This document shows, piece after piece, positions 28,498 through 37,722 of a stretch of DNA of 64,000 nt (position 1 is the first letter of the stretch; each line of letters opens with the position of its first letter). Origin of the DNA: an uncultured Gammaproteobacteria bacterium. Lineage in GTDB: Bacteria; Pseudomonadota; Gammaproteobacteria; Pseudomonadales; Pseudohongiellaceae. The notes beneath the pieces are model-generated. The model saw only the letters and a program-made list of their open reading frames with translations. It ran no database searches and had not been told where the DNA came from. Position numbers and translations under genes: made by a program. Location of the stretch: positions 1 to 64,000 of the forward strand of contig CAJXSF010000007.1 in the NCBI GenBank assembly GCA_913061515.1, read 5' to 3'.

Positions 28498-28836
28498 CTA
28501 AGGTTTGCGAGTCCATTGCCCCGGGCTAGATTCAACAAAATTGCCTGACAGTGTGTTTTCTAGGGCGCGCGAAAAGGCCAGTTTTGCGACCTCTCTGATA
28601 TCGATGCCATTTTCTCGGGCAATTTGTTGATATCTTTCCCGACGCTGGGCGTTGACATCAGCGACTAGGGCGGCCACATCAGCTGGCACGTTCGTTTGCA
28701 CAAAACCGATATAGCCATCTTGTTTCTCACCAATCTGTCCGGCGGCTTTCGCTTCTTCGAGAGTGGCTGCAAAAGCGACGCTGCTCATCAGGGCGAATAA
28801 AAATAAAACCTGTGTTAGACGTTTAACTAAGCGCAT
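28498..28836 (-). CDS. ydbL: YdbL-like DUF1318 periplasmic protein
   Basis: Predicted 112 residues with a signal peptide ending VAFAA (about residue 24). The mature part has the DUF1318 patterns EEAKAAGQIGEKQDGYIGFV and YQQIARENGIDIREVAKLA. In E. coli it is cotranscribed with ydbH and ynbE and modulates their lipid-transport function. ATG 28836 puts the signal peptide at the N-terminus; a longer in-frame start at 28887 overlaps ynbE. Confidence 0.9.
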   Translation of the reverse strand: MRLVKRLTQVLFLFALMSSVAFAATLEEAKAAGQIGEKQDGYIGFVQTNVPADVAALVADVNAQRRERYQQIARENGIDIREVAKLAFSRALENTLSGNFVESSPGQWTRKP

Positions 28837-28852
28837 ACCTATATCTCCAAAA

Positions 28853-29044
28853 TTAGAATAAATCACTGTCGTCACTGAATATGTCATCCAGTTCTCGCTC
28901 TACTTTGACGCGAATCTCATGCTCGATGCGCACATTAAGATTGATAGTAATTGGCTCGTTGGGCACTGCCACCTGTACTGTCGGGGTGCAGGAGGTCAGG
29001 AGTAAGGCGGCAAGCATCACGAGTAACGGTGTACGGCTTGGCAT
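28853..29044 (-). CDS. ynbE: YnbE-like outer-membrane lipoprotein
   Basis: Predicted 63 residues: signal peptide with lipobox LLLTSC, then the short conserved segment TPTVQVAVPNEPITINLNV and a charged C-terminal helix. YnbE multimerises by beta-strand stacking with the end of YdbH and forms a periplasm-spanning lipid bridge in E. coli. It lies between ydbH (115 bases upstream) and ydbL (16 bases downstream). Confidence 0.9.
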   Translation of the reverse strand: MPSRTPLLVMLAALLLTSCTPTVQVAVPNEPITINLNVRIEHEIRVKVERELDDIFSDDSDLF

Positions 29045-29158
29045 ATAGAGTCCTAGGGTAAGCGCCGCGCCTAAAGATAGGGGAGGCAATAAAAAATCGA
29101 TTATGTGTTCACTATACTGCAGCTAGCTTAATCATAGCTTAACTACTGTTCAACTTTC

Positions 29159-31744
29159 TTACTGTAGCGCCCTTTCCACCGCATCGGCAATGGAGCGTCC
29201 CGATTGCAAACTTTGCAAAAGTGCGGGGATATTATCATTGATGTTGAGATTTAGATTGATGCGTTGCCCATTATTCATATCGGGGTTCAAGCCTTGCAAG
29301 CGTACCCCTAGATCCAGCTCACCGCTAGGTTGGTATTCCATGGTGGTTTCCATTAGATCGTATTGATAGTTACTGAGGGCTTGGTTGACGAAATCAAGTG
29401 CGGCATTGCCACCACCACCTCCGATTGCGGCATAGTGAATGGCGCCACCTGGCGCTTCGACATAAAGTTTGCCGGCGCTAACCGAGGGCTTCAGAGCGGT
29501 TAGGGCTACAGGAAGAGTGCCACTTATAAACCCTGTGGCTTGGACCGCATCGTAGGCCGCAAGATCGAGTAGACGCGAAAGATCTAGTCGTTCTATTTGA
29601 ACCTCCGCCTGATTGCGCTGGGCGCTCCAGTCAAAAGCTATCGTGTTGCTACTCACTTTGCCGCGAAAGAGGCTCGCCTCAAACCCGTTGACCAGCAATA
29701 GCGTATCCGGTGTACTAACAGAATAGTTGAGCTTAATATTTTCGATTGGTAAGCCAACGTCGATGCGCTCTATGCTTATTGGTAGGTTTTGCTCGCTCCT
29801 AAACTGTGAGCTGTCTAGGAGTTCTCCATTTAGCGCCGCGCTGAACTTAATAAGCCCTATTTCTTCGTAAAAACCACTTAGGGCATTGGCGTCTAAAGAA
29901 ACCGGTCCGTCGATTAGCCAATTAAGCGCCTCATCTTGTTGCACCTGCAGTGTCGCCTGTCCTTGCAAAGTGCCATCAATTAGGTCTGCACTAATTGGCA
30001 GGCGAAAGAAAAATTGGCTAAAGCTTTGATTGCCGTCACCAAAAGAAATCTCAGGAATGGCGATGTTTAATGTGCCAGTGTTTTGAATTAATGCCCACCC
30101 AGCATCTATTAGCATTATTTCGCGATCGGCCAAGTGTGCGTTGCCTTGTATATTGATTTCGTCATCAGTGGCTTGAACGCTTAAATTGATTTCAGGCTTG
30201 CGAAGAGCAAGCGTCAGCCAGTCACTGCCGATGTTTCTAAATTGCAGATCACCCTCTACCTGAAATCCCAGAGCATTATTGCGGCTACTATTTGCCTGAA
30301 AACGTTGTGCGGCGACGGCAAAATGGGTGCTTTTTTCGGCGCTAATTAGATCCGGGATAATAAAATCGATTGCCTTGCTCACTGCCTGCCAATCACCGTC
30401 GTTTGTGAGCGTGATTTCTAGGCTGTCCTGCACGAGCACATTGGGGTTCACCAATGCGTAGTCAGCAACTTGCAATGTATTGGCTTGCAAGCGTGAACCT
30501 TGTGCGAACACAAATAGTGATTGTTCGGGCGATAGGATCACGGTGTAGTCGCTAATGACCAACAGTGTATTCGCGCTTAACTCGTCCGTGTTGTAGGTAT
30601 CGAGCTCTATCGTGGTGCTCATGTCAGCGGTGCAATGTTCGATGTCTGTGCATGTTAGTGCTAAGGAAGGGATCTTGACTGCCACCGTTGTGGCTGCGCC
30701 TTGCAAAGGGGTCAGAGTAAATTGCCCTGTCAGGTCATTGGCGTTAATGCTCAAACCAAGCTCGGACAGCCCTATGTCGCCATTGATGTTCAACTCGGCG
30801 GGGTTGAGCCATTGAAGGGTGCTAGTGGCGAGAGTGGCATTGTCATTAAACTTTATATTCAAGGGCTGCGCGGCTGGAACCCAAAGCTCGAAATTTAAGT
30901 CACGTTGGGCGGTATCTGTGGTGGCAAGGCTAAGCTCGAAAGCAAGATCGCCTTGCAGTTCGATGAGTTGTGATAATGCCAGTTCATGTTCGTCCAACAG
31001 CATTTGCAGTCGTTCGACCTGCATGTGCACGCTGGCGTTTAAGCGAGTTTGTGCTTGTTGCTCGCTCAGAGTGAAATCGCTATCGAGCACTGGAAGCTGT
31101 CGGTTAGCCAATGCAATAGAGCCTGTGAGGTTTGCGGGGGCGTCCGGCGACCAAGTCTCTTGCCATTGCAGGCTAAGCGCGGCCTGCAGCTCGCCGTGAG
31201 CGAGCTCGGCTAGCAGGGAGGTGCTATGCTTTTGCAAGGAGACTCGTGCGGCATCAAGGTAAGGGCTGAGTGTGAGCGAGTCGATGATTGCAGTCTCGAA
31301 GGGTAGGGTGACAATAAGCGGCTGAATAGAATCTAGTGATGGCAGGGGCGAGGAGTCGTTGTTGGTCGCAGGTGACTGGGCAGAGTCTGTCTGTGTAAGC
31401 GAAAGCTGTAGGTTTTGCGCGTGAATCGCTATGACTTTTCCGGTGAGTAATTCCCGCCAATTGTAATGAATGGTCAAGTGTTCTAGTCGGCTCGCTGCGG
31501 GGCTGCCGTCTACACGAAAATCGATGCGCTCTATTTCGATGCTTTGCGGGCGTAGTTGTAAACCGGCTATCTCCTCAAGCTCTATCCCTAGCTCGGATAG
31601 CGAAGGGGCCAGAGCCATCCGGGCGATGGTGTCAATAAAGAGAATGCCAAGCAAAGCCGTGGCCACGCAAAGGCTTCCCACCAGTAATAGTGTACGTAGC
31701 GCAATCCGTGTCATGGTTTTGGAAAAAGTTGAAGTGCTTGTCAT
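29159..31744 (-). CDS. ydbH: YdbH-like AsmA-family intermembrane lipid transport protein
   Basis: Predicted 861 residues (frame open to 31789). An N-terminal membrane anchor (about residues 11-36) is followed by a very long beta-strand-rich periplasmic region and a C-terminal domain with GKLYVEAPGGAIHYAAIG and a terminal helix LLQSLQSGRSIADAVERAL, typical of YdbH/DUF748-like proteins. In E. coli YdbH, TamB and YhdP are redundant phospholipid carriers to the outer membrane. Start codon uncertain: 31744 has a plausible ribosome site, 31714 is closer to the membrane segment. First gene of ydbH-ynbE-ydbL. Confidence 0.88.
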   Translation of the reverse strand: MTSTSTFSKTMTRIALRTLLLVGSLCVATALLGILFIDTIARMALAPSLSELGIELEEIAGLQLRPQSIEIERIDFRVDGSPAASRLEHLTIHYNWRELLTGKVIAIHAQNLQLSLTQTDSAQSPATNNDSSPLPSLDSIQPLIVTLPFETAIIDSLTLSPYLDAARVSLQKHSTSLLAELAHGELQAALSLQWQETWSPDAPANLTGSIALANRQLPVLDSDFTLSEQQAQTRLNASVHMQVERLQMLLDEHELALSQLIELQGDLAFELSLATTDTAQRDLNFELWVPAAQPLNIKFNDNATLATSTLQWLNPAELNINGDIGLSELGLSINANDLTGQFTLTPLQGAATTVAVKIPSLALTCTDIEHCTADMSTTIELDTYNTDELSANTLLVISDYTVILSPEQSLFVFAQGSRLQANTLQVADYALVNPNVLVQDSLEITLTNDGDWQAVSKAIDFIIPDLISAEKSTHFAVAAQRFQANSSRNNALGFQVEGDLQFRNIGSDWLTLALRKPEINLSVQATDDEINIQGNAHLADREIMLIDAGWALIQNTGTLNIAIPEISFGDGNQSFSQFFFRLPISADLIDGTLQGQATLQVQQDEALNWLIDGPVSLDANALSGFYEEIGLIKFSAALNGELLDSSQFRSEQNLPISIERIDVGLPIENIKLNYSVSTPDTLLLVNGFEASLFRGKVSSNTIAFDWSAQRNQAEVQIERLDLSRLLDLAAYDAVQATGFISGTLPVALTALKPSVSAGKLYVEAPGGAIHYAAIGGGGGNAALDFVNQALSNYQYDLMETTMEYQPSGELDLGVRLQGLNPDMNNGQRINLNLNINDNIPALLQSLQSGRSIADAVERALQ

Positions 31745-31842
31745 GAATGCTCGTAGAAAGACGCAGCGAATGCTTAATGAGTGTGCCACAGAGCTCGCGC
31801 GCTTGCATAGCGCCTAAGTGTGCAATGATTATCACAATTTGC

Positions 31843-31871
31843 TTGTATAAACAGTCCCTCTGCCTTAATCT
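31843..31871 (+). promoter_or_regulatory. Predicted sigma-70 promoter for rnpB
   Basis: TTGTAT (31843-31848), a 17-base spacer and TAATCT (31866-31871). The expected start, seven bases downstream, coincides with the predicted 5' end of the RNase P RNA at 31878. Confidence 0.6.
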
Positions 31872-31877
31872 GCGCCT

Positions 31878-32260
<383 letters not shown>

Positions 32261-32262
<2 letters not shown>

Positions 32263-32266
32263 TTTT
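32261..32266 (+). terminator. T-run ending rnpB
   Basis: Six T residues directly after the 3' strand of RNase P helix P1 (GCTGACTCAG). The helix plus T-run should act as intrinsic terminator. Confidence 0.65.
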
Positions 32267-32439
32267 CCCTTCATGTTATCCGTATCACAATAGTCAAAAC
32301 CTCAACTCTCTTAACAAACCACTTTAAGTGTAATTGCTAGTGTTCTGATATTGCTCCTGTTCCCTTCTTTTGCGCGAAGCATCGCACGTAACTTCCGGAT
32401 TTTTATAAGCATTTTCCTAAAAAAACGCACAAATAGTGC

Positions 32440-32468
32440 TTGCGCTAGGGCATTGCTGTGCCTATAGT
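32440..32468 (+). promoter_or_regulatory. Predicted sigma-70 promoter of the dcw cluster
   Basis: TTGCGC (32440-32445), a 17-base spacer, and TATAGT (32463-32468), about 92 bases upstream of the mraZ start. The GTGG repeat array begins at the -10 element and covers the expected start site. Confidence 0.65.
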
Positions 32469-32530
32469 GTCGCAAGGTGGAAAAAAGTGGGTAATTCTGT
32501 AGAAAAGTGGAGAAAATTGCCCTCCGGTGG
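32467..32530 (+). promoter_or_regulatory. MraZ-box-like array of 10-bp-phased GTGG repeats
   Basis: GTGG occurs at 32477, 32487, 32507 and 32527, and weaker versions at 32467 (GTGT), 32497 (CTGT) and 32517 (TTGC), all in the same 10-base register and mostly preceded by A-runs. MraZ proteins are known to bind direct repeats with a 10-bp period upstream of their own gene; E. coli has three. Overlap with the predicted transcription start suggests autorepression of the dcw cluster. Confidence 0.75.
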
Positions 32531-32560
32531 AAAAACTTAGCAAGCTTTAAAGGAATGACA

Positions 32561-33016
32561 GTGTTCAGAGGCGTCAACGTTATCAATTTGGATCCGAAAG
32601 GGCGCATGGCTATGCCGGCGCGCTACCGTGATCAATTGCATAGCGATTTTGATGGTCGCCTCGTTGCCACTATCGATCCCATGGCCAAATGTTTGTTGAT
32701 CTACCCAATCGACACTTGGGAAGACATACAGAAGAAAATTGAGAGCCTGTCTAGCTTCAACCCAGAGACGCGTAAGTTTCAGCGCATGATGATTGGTTAT
32801 GCCACTGATGTAGAGATGGATCGCAGTGGCCGAATCTTGCTATCGCAAGTGCTGCGCAACCACGCTGAGCTTGATAAGCATGTGGCCCTAGTTGGTCAAG
32901 GTAAGAAGCTTGAGTTGTGGAGCGAGAAAAATTGGGCAGAGCAAACTGAGCTTTGGTTGTCCGAAACAAGTTCGAGCGGCGAAATGCCGGCTGAACTGCA
33001 GTCGCTATCATTGTGA
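32561..33016 (+). CDS. mraZ: MraZ, transcriptional repressor of the dcw cluster
   Basis: Predicted 151 residues with two AbrB-like SpoVT domains; the duplicated DPKGRMAMPARYR and DRSGRILLSQVLR motifs are the DNA-contact loops. I chose GTG 32561 because it gives MFRGVNVINLD, which lines up with MFRG at the start of E. coli MraZ, and because AAAGGA is then six bases upstream. The nearby ATG 32555 abuts that ribosome site and is unlikely. It probably controls its own operon through the repeats at 32467-32530. Confidence 0.95.
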   Translation: MFRGVNVINLDPKGRMAMPARYRDQLHSDFDGRLVATIDPMAKCLLIYPIDTWEDIQKKIESLSSFNPETRKFQRMMIGYATDVEMDRSGRILLSQVLRNHAELDKHVALVGQGKKLELWSEKNWAEQTELWLSETSSSGEMPAELQSLSL

Positions 33017-33083
33017 TGGGCGCAAACTTTTTGCTGCGTTTCTTTGAGTGTTTTGTTTGGAATGACGTGTTGGAGAAAAACGC

Positions 33084-34028
33084 ATGACTGAACAAACAAA
33101 CGATGCTGCGCATGAAACAGTGCTATTGACGCCAGCGGTTGAAGCGCTGATCACAGACAAGTCAGGTTATTACGTGGATGGGACTTTTGGCCGCGGTGGT
33201 CATTCGAAACTTATCCTGTCCATGTTGGGTGAAGACGGGCAATTGCTCGGGATCGACAAAGACCCACAGGCAATCGCCACGGCAGAGCAAGAGTTCTGCG
33301 CAGACTCACGTTTTAAAATCGCCCAAGGAAGTTTTTCCATGTTGGCGCAGTTAGTGGAAGCGGCAGGAAAGAAAGGGAAGGTGAGCGGGATTTTGTTGGA
33401 TTTAGGCGTGTCTTCGCCGCAATTGGACGAGGCACAACGCGGTTTTAGTTTTACTCAAGATGGTCCTTTGGATATGAGAATGAATCCGAACGAAGGGCAA
33501 AGTGCAGCGCAATGGATAGAGTCGGCACCTGAGCAAGAGATTGCCGATGTGATCTATCGCTACGGCGAAGAAAAGTTTTCCCGTCGTATGGCGCGCGCGA
33601 TCGTTGAATACCGCAAAGAGACTCCCATCATTACGACTCTACAGTTAGCCGAAATTGTGAAACAGGCCAATCCCGCGTGGGAGAAACACAAGCATCCAGC
33701 AACGCGCGCATTCCAAGCCATTCGTATTCACATCAATCGTGAGCTTGAAGATCTGCAAAGCGTTCTGACGCAAGCATTGGAAGTGCTGAGTGTTGGTGGT
33801 CGTTTGGTGGTGATTAGTTTTCACTCTTTAGAAGATCGAATCGTCAAGCAATTTATTGCCAAGCAAGCGCGCGGAGATGATTATCCGGCGGGAGTGCCGG
33901 TGCAGTTCTCTGATTTGAATCCGCGAGTAAGGAAAATTGGTAAAGCAGTAAAAGCAAGTGGCGAAGAGGTAGCGCGCAATCAAAGATCGCGCAGCGCCAT
34001 TATGCGTATTGCTGAGAAAATCGCTTAA
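33084..34028 (+). CDS. rsmH: RsmH (MraW), 16S rRNA C1402 N4-methyltransferase
   Basis: Predicted 314 residues. It methylates N4 of C1402, partner to RsmI in the same window. SAM-binding motif [10 protein letters not shown] (near residue 32), [24 protein letters not shown], and the C-terminal catalytic segment [15 protein letters not shown] are clear. GGAG lies upstream of ATG 33084. It follows mraZ by 67 bases. Confidence 0.97.
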   Translation: MTEQTNDAAHETVLLTPAVEALITDKSGYYVDGTFGRGGHSKLILSMLGEDGQLLGIDKDPQAIATAEQEFCADSRFKIAQGSFSMLAQLVEAAGKKGKVSGILLDLGVSSPQLDEAQRGFSFTQDGPLDMRMNPNEGQSAAQWIESAPEQEIADVIYRYGEEKFSRRMARAIVEYRKETPIITTLQLAEIVKQANPAWEKHKHPATRAFQAIRIHINRELEDLQSVLTQALEVLSVGGRLVVISFHSLEDRIVKQFIAKQARGDDYPAGVPVQFSDLNPRVRKIGKAVKASGEEVARNQRSRSAIMRIAEKIA

Positions 34029-34053
34029 GTACATAAAGTCTTACTAGAAGAAG

Positions 34054-34422
34054 ATGCCCTTTATGAGAGCACAGGCTAATAAAATAAATGTGAACGCGAG
34101 TGCACGACGCGCAGCCATGCAAACCACTATTTATCGCTGGTCTGCATTGTTTTCGCCGCGCATGGTTTTAATTATGGTTTTGTTGCTTTGCGTCCTTGTC
34201 TCTGGTTTGTCGGTTATCTATACCACGTTTAAAAATCGCTATTTGCTCAACGAATTGCAGCAATTGAAAACTCAGCGCAACGAGCTGCAAGTGCAATGGG
34301 GTCAGTTGTTGATCGAACAAAGTACGTTCAGTTTGGAAAGCAGGATCGAGCGCAAGGCTATTGATGAGCTTGCGATGGAGATACCGGACATCTCGGAAAT
34401 CGTCATGGTGCGTTATGACTAA
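34054..34422 (+). CDS. ftsL: FtsL, cell division protein
   Basis: Predicted 122 residues: cytoplasmic N-terminus, one membrane segment (VLIMVLLLCVLVSGLSVIY, about 45-64), then a periplasmic coiled coil (LLNELQQLKTQRNELQVQWG). FtsL forms the FtsQLB complex that activates FtsWI at the septum. Sequence is poorly conserved in this family, so the call rests on topology and position between rsmH and ftsI. The start could be ATG 34054 or ATG 34063. The 3' end overlaps ftsI by eight bases. Confidence 0.92.
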   Translation: MPFMRAQANKINVNASARRAAMQTTIYRWSALFSPRMVLIMVLLLCVLVSGLSVIYTTFKNRYLLNELQQLKTQRNELQVQWGQLLIEQSTFSLESRIERKAIDELAMEIPDISEIVMVRYD

Positions 34423-36151
34423 TAAGACAGAACATAAGCCTATTGTTTGGCGTCTTTACCTTATCTTCTTTGTGATGCTGCTTTGTGTTGTTGCAGTGTT
34501 TTGGAAGTTGACGTCTTTGCACGTGCTTCAGAAAGACTTTCTGCAAGGCCAAGGGGATGCGCGCACAATTCGCACGGAACCCCTGTCGGCAAATCGCGGC
34601 ATGATTACCGATCGTAATGGCGAGCCTTTGGCTGTCAGTACGCCGGTAAAATCTATTTGGGTTAACCCGAAGGAAATTTCACAAGAGCTCAGAGATATTG
34701 AAATTCTGGCGTTTGAGCTACAAATGGAGTCGCAAGTTTTGGCGGCCAATATCGCAGCAAATGCTGACAAAGAATTTCTATTCGTGAAGCGTCGTATGTC
34801 TCCGGCAGAAGCAGATAGAGTGCTGGCCTTGGGAATAGACGGGGTTTATTCGCGGCAGGAATATCAGCGTTATTATCCGCAAGGTGAGATAGCTGCCCAT
34901 GTGGTCGGCTTTACGAATGTCGATGATAGCGGGCAAGAAGGTCTTGAGCTGGCGTATGACGAGTGGCTTCAGGGCGTGCCCGGCAGGCAGCAAGTGATGA
35001 AAGACCGTCGTGGGCGTGTCATTAAAGAGCTAGACACACTAGCCCCAGCCCAGCCTGGGCAAGATCTTGAATTAAGCATCGATTTTAGAATTCAGAATCA
35101 TGCTTACAAAGAGTTGAAGTCTGAATACATGTTGCGTGGCGCACGATCTGCCTCTGTTGTGGTCATGGATGTTGCCACAGGTGAAGTTTTAGCGATGGTT
35201 AACCAGCCATCCTACAACCCAAATAATCGTAGCACCATTACTGACTTCAGTGCGCTGAGGAATCGGGCTGTGACGGACTTGGTCGAGCCAGGTTCGACAG
35301 TTAAGGCGTTTACAGTTGCCGCTGCTTTGGAGTCAGGCATGTTTACGCCTGAAACTCTGGTCGATACTAGTCCAGGCCGTATACGGGTTGGTCGTGACTA
35401 CGTCACCGATGCGACAACTCGTGCGATCAACCACGGCATGTTGACTGTACAAGGGGTTATCACGAAATCGAGCAACGTCGGCGCCACTAAGTTGGCCTTG
35501 GCTATTGGGCATGAGCCGCTGCGTAATTTGCTCGAACGAGTTGGGTTTGGTACGGACACCGGGACAGGGTTCCCTGGTGAGCGTAGTGGTGTGCTACCTA
35601 ATCATCGCATTTGGCATGATATTGAAACGGCAACACTTTCCTATGGTTATGGTTTGTCGGTCTCGGCCCTGCAGCTCGCGAGCGCCTATACCACTTTAGT
35701 GGGCGGCGGGATTAAAAAGCCGGTATCAATGTTAAAAGTGCAACCAGATGCCTTGGCATCGATGCCCACTGAGCGCGTTCTGAGCGAGACGATTTCTCGC
35801 AATGTGATGGCTGCGTTAGAGACGGTAGTCGACAAAGAGCGAGGCGGTGGTGCGACGGCGGCCAATGTGCCTTTTTATAGTGTTGCTGGAAAGACTGGTA
35901 CCGCACACGTTGTGGGCGCTTCAGGTTACGAGAGTAATGTGTATAACTCACTCTTCGTGGGTTATGCCCCTGCAAGCGACCCGCGCATAGTGGTCGTAAT
36001 CATTATGAATGAGCCTAGTGGGCGAGAGCACTACGGTAGTCAAGTGGCTGCACCACTTTTCTCAAAGATCGTGACCGGCGCGATGCGAATTTTGAACGTG
36101 ACACCCGATAGATTAGACGATGCACAATTGTTGAAACTGAGCGCACTCTAA
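34415..36151 (+). CDS. ftsI: FtsI (PBP3), septal peptidoglycan transpeptidase
   Basis: Predicted 578 residues: one N-terminal membrane segment, a pedestal domain (NRGMITDRNGEPLAVSTP), and a class B transpeptidase domain with the nucleophile in STVK (Ser294, Lys297), the SxN motif SSN (352-354) and KTGT (493-496). It crosslinks septal peptidoglycan with FtsW and is a beta-lactam target. The ATG at 34415 lies inside the ftsL 3' end, so translation is likely coupled; the 18 codons further upstream are out of family. Confidence 0.97.
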   Translation: MTNKTEHKPIVWRLYLIFFVMLLCVVAVFWKLTSLHVLQKDFLQGQGDARTIRTEPLSANRGMITDRNGEPLAVSTPVKSIWVNPKEISQELRDIEILAFELQMESQVLAANIAANADKEFLFVKRRMSPAEADRVLALGIDGVYSRQEYQRYYPQGEIAAHVVGFTNVDDSGQEGLELAYDEWLQGVPGRQQVMKDRRGRVIKELDTLAPAQPGQDLELSIDFRIQNHAYKELKSEYMLRGARSASVVVMDVATGEVLAMVNQPSYNPNNRSTITDFSALRNRAVTDLVEPGSTVKAFTVAAALESGMFTPETLVDTSPGRIRVGRDYVTDATTRAINHGMLTVQGVITKSSNVGATKLALAIGHEPLRNLLERVGFGTDTGTGFPGERSGVLPNHRIWHDIETATLSYGYGLSVSALQLASAYTTLVGGGIKKPVSMLKVQPDALASMPTERVLSETISRNVMAALETVVDKERGGGATAANVPFYSVAGKTGTAHVVGASGYESNVYNSLFVGYAPASDPRIVVVIIMNEPSGREHYGSQVAAPLFSKIVTGAMRILNVTPDRLDDAQLLKLSAL

Positions 36152-36164
36152 TGGGAGCGGCGCA

Positions 36165-37718
36165 ATGAATATAGCGGAAAATATTTTGTACACAACTACA
36201 CTCGATCAGCTGCTCGATGGACTCACGGAATTGCCCCGTGATCTGCCGTCTGCATTTTCTGTGCGTGTCAGTGGTGTGCAATTGGATAGCCGTTTAGTCA
36301 AACCCGGTGATCTTTTTTTCGCGTGCTTCGGAAAAAACCATGACGCACGAGATTATATCGATGCAGCGATTGAACGTGGTGCAGTTGCGGTGCTCGCGCA
36401 TGCAGGTGGGCCTTGGCAGGGCGTGAGTGTTCGACAAGGTGTCGTGGTTGTGGCTATTGCTGATCTGTCTGCTCGCACGGGCGAGATAGTCAGCCGGTTC
36501 TTCGACGAGCCTAGCGCAGCAATGACAATGTTTGGTGTGACTGGCACAAACGGAAAAACGAGTTGTACTCAGTTTATCGCGCAAGTTCTCAATAGCATGA
36601 AGCGTCATTGCGGAGTGATTGGCACGCTTGGTATTGGTATTCCACCGGAGCTTTCTGAATCTTCCTACACGACTCCAGATCCAGTGCAAGTGCATAGTGC
36701 GCTTGCCGACATGCGTTTTTCGGGGGCGGACAGTGTTGCGATGGAAGTGTCTTCGCAAGGGCTGCATCAGCATCGAGTCAATGGTGTGAAGTTCGACATA
36801 GCCGTATTCACTAATCTAACACGTGATCACTTGGATTATCACGGCAGCATGGAAGAGTATGCAGATACCAAGCGCAAACTGTTTATGTTTGAGAGCTTGA
36901 GTAGCGCTGTTGTCAATATAGATGATCCCTTTGCGAGCCAGCTTCTTAATGCCCTAGCACCACATGTTAAGAGTTATACCTACAGTGTTGGTAACTCACA
37001 GGCCGATGTCTATGCGTTGAAGTTAGAGCGCAACCGTGAAGGCTTTAAGGCGCGTGTCCATACTCCTTTTGGTGATGGTGACTTGCAAGGCTCGCTTCTA
37101 GGTACGTTTAACTTCAGTAATCTCATGGCCGTTCTCACGTCTTTGTTGGCGAGCGAGAGTAGCCGCACCGATTTTGATATCGATGTGCTATTTGATCATC
37201 TTGCACGTGTTAGCGCTGTGTCCGGACGTATGGAGATGATCGGCGATGAAAGCGCCGATGTGACGGTAGTAGTGGATTATGCCCATACGCCAGACGCTCT
37301 GCGTGTAGCGTTACAGGCTTTGCGAGAGCATTTCACTGGGCGCATCTGGTGCGTGTTCGGCTGTGGTGGCAATCGTGACCAAGGCAAGCGTCCCTTGATG
37401 GCCGAAATGGCCGAGCAGTTTGCCGATATTCTCGTAGTGACCGATGACAATCCTCGTAAAGAAGACGCCGATGAAATCGTAAGACAGATCGTTCTAGGGG
37501 TTGATGATAAGTCTAAGCTCACAGTGCAGCGTGACCGTGCGCAAGCAATTGAGTTTGCGATCTCTAATGCGGGCGTCGGCGATGTGGTGCTCTTAGCAGG
37601 AAAGGGGCATGAAAATTATCAAGACGTGAATGGTCAGAAAATGGTGTTCAGTGACGTTAAGCAAGCAAGGTTGGCCTTAGCGCGACGTCTCAATTCTACC
37701 CATACAGGGCACAGGTGA
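36165..37718 (+). CDS. murE: MurE, UDP-MurNAc-tripeptide synthetase (meso-DAP adding)
   Basis: Predicted 517 residues. It adds the third residue of the stem peptide. ATP-binding P-loop GVTGTNGKTSC (near 125), the DNPR motif (428-431) that marks meso-diaminopimelate-specific ligases, and the Mur ligase central signature YTTPDPVQVH are visible. So the cell wall is of the usual Gram-negative DAP type. Fourteen bases after ftsI, four before murF. Confidence 0.97.
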   Translation: MNIAENILYTTTLDQLLDGLTELPRDLPSAFSVRVSGVQLDSRLVKPGDLFFACFGKNHDARDYIDAAIERGAVAVLAHAGGPWQGVSVRQGVVVVAIADLSARTGEIVSRFFDEPSAAMTMFGVTGTNGKTSCTQFIAQVLNSMKRHCGVIGTLGIGIPPELSESSYTTPDPVQVHSALADMRFSGADSVAMEVSSQGLHQHRVNGVKFDIAVFTNLTRDHLDYHGSMEEYADTKRKLFMFESLSSAVVNIDDPFASQLLNALAPHVKSYTYSVGNSQADVYALKLERNREGFKARVHTPFGDGDLQGSLLGTFNFSNLMAVLTSLLASESSRTDFDIDVLFDHLARVSAVSGRMEMIGDESADVTVVVDYAHTPDALRVALQALREHFTGRIWCVFGCGGNRDQGKRPLMAEMAEQFADILVVTDDNPRKEDADEIVRQIVLGVDDKSKLTVQRDRAQAIEFAISNAGVGDVVLLAGKGHENYQDVNGQKMVFSDVKQARLALARRLNSTHTGHR

Positions 37719-37722
37719 TTCT

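Noticed and set aside
32555-32557. ATG as start codon of mraZ
   Set aside because: It directly abuts the AAAGGA ribosome site; GTG 32561 has proper spacing and gives the family N-terminus MFRG.
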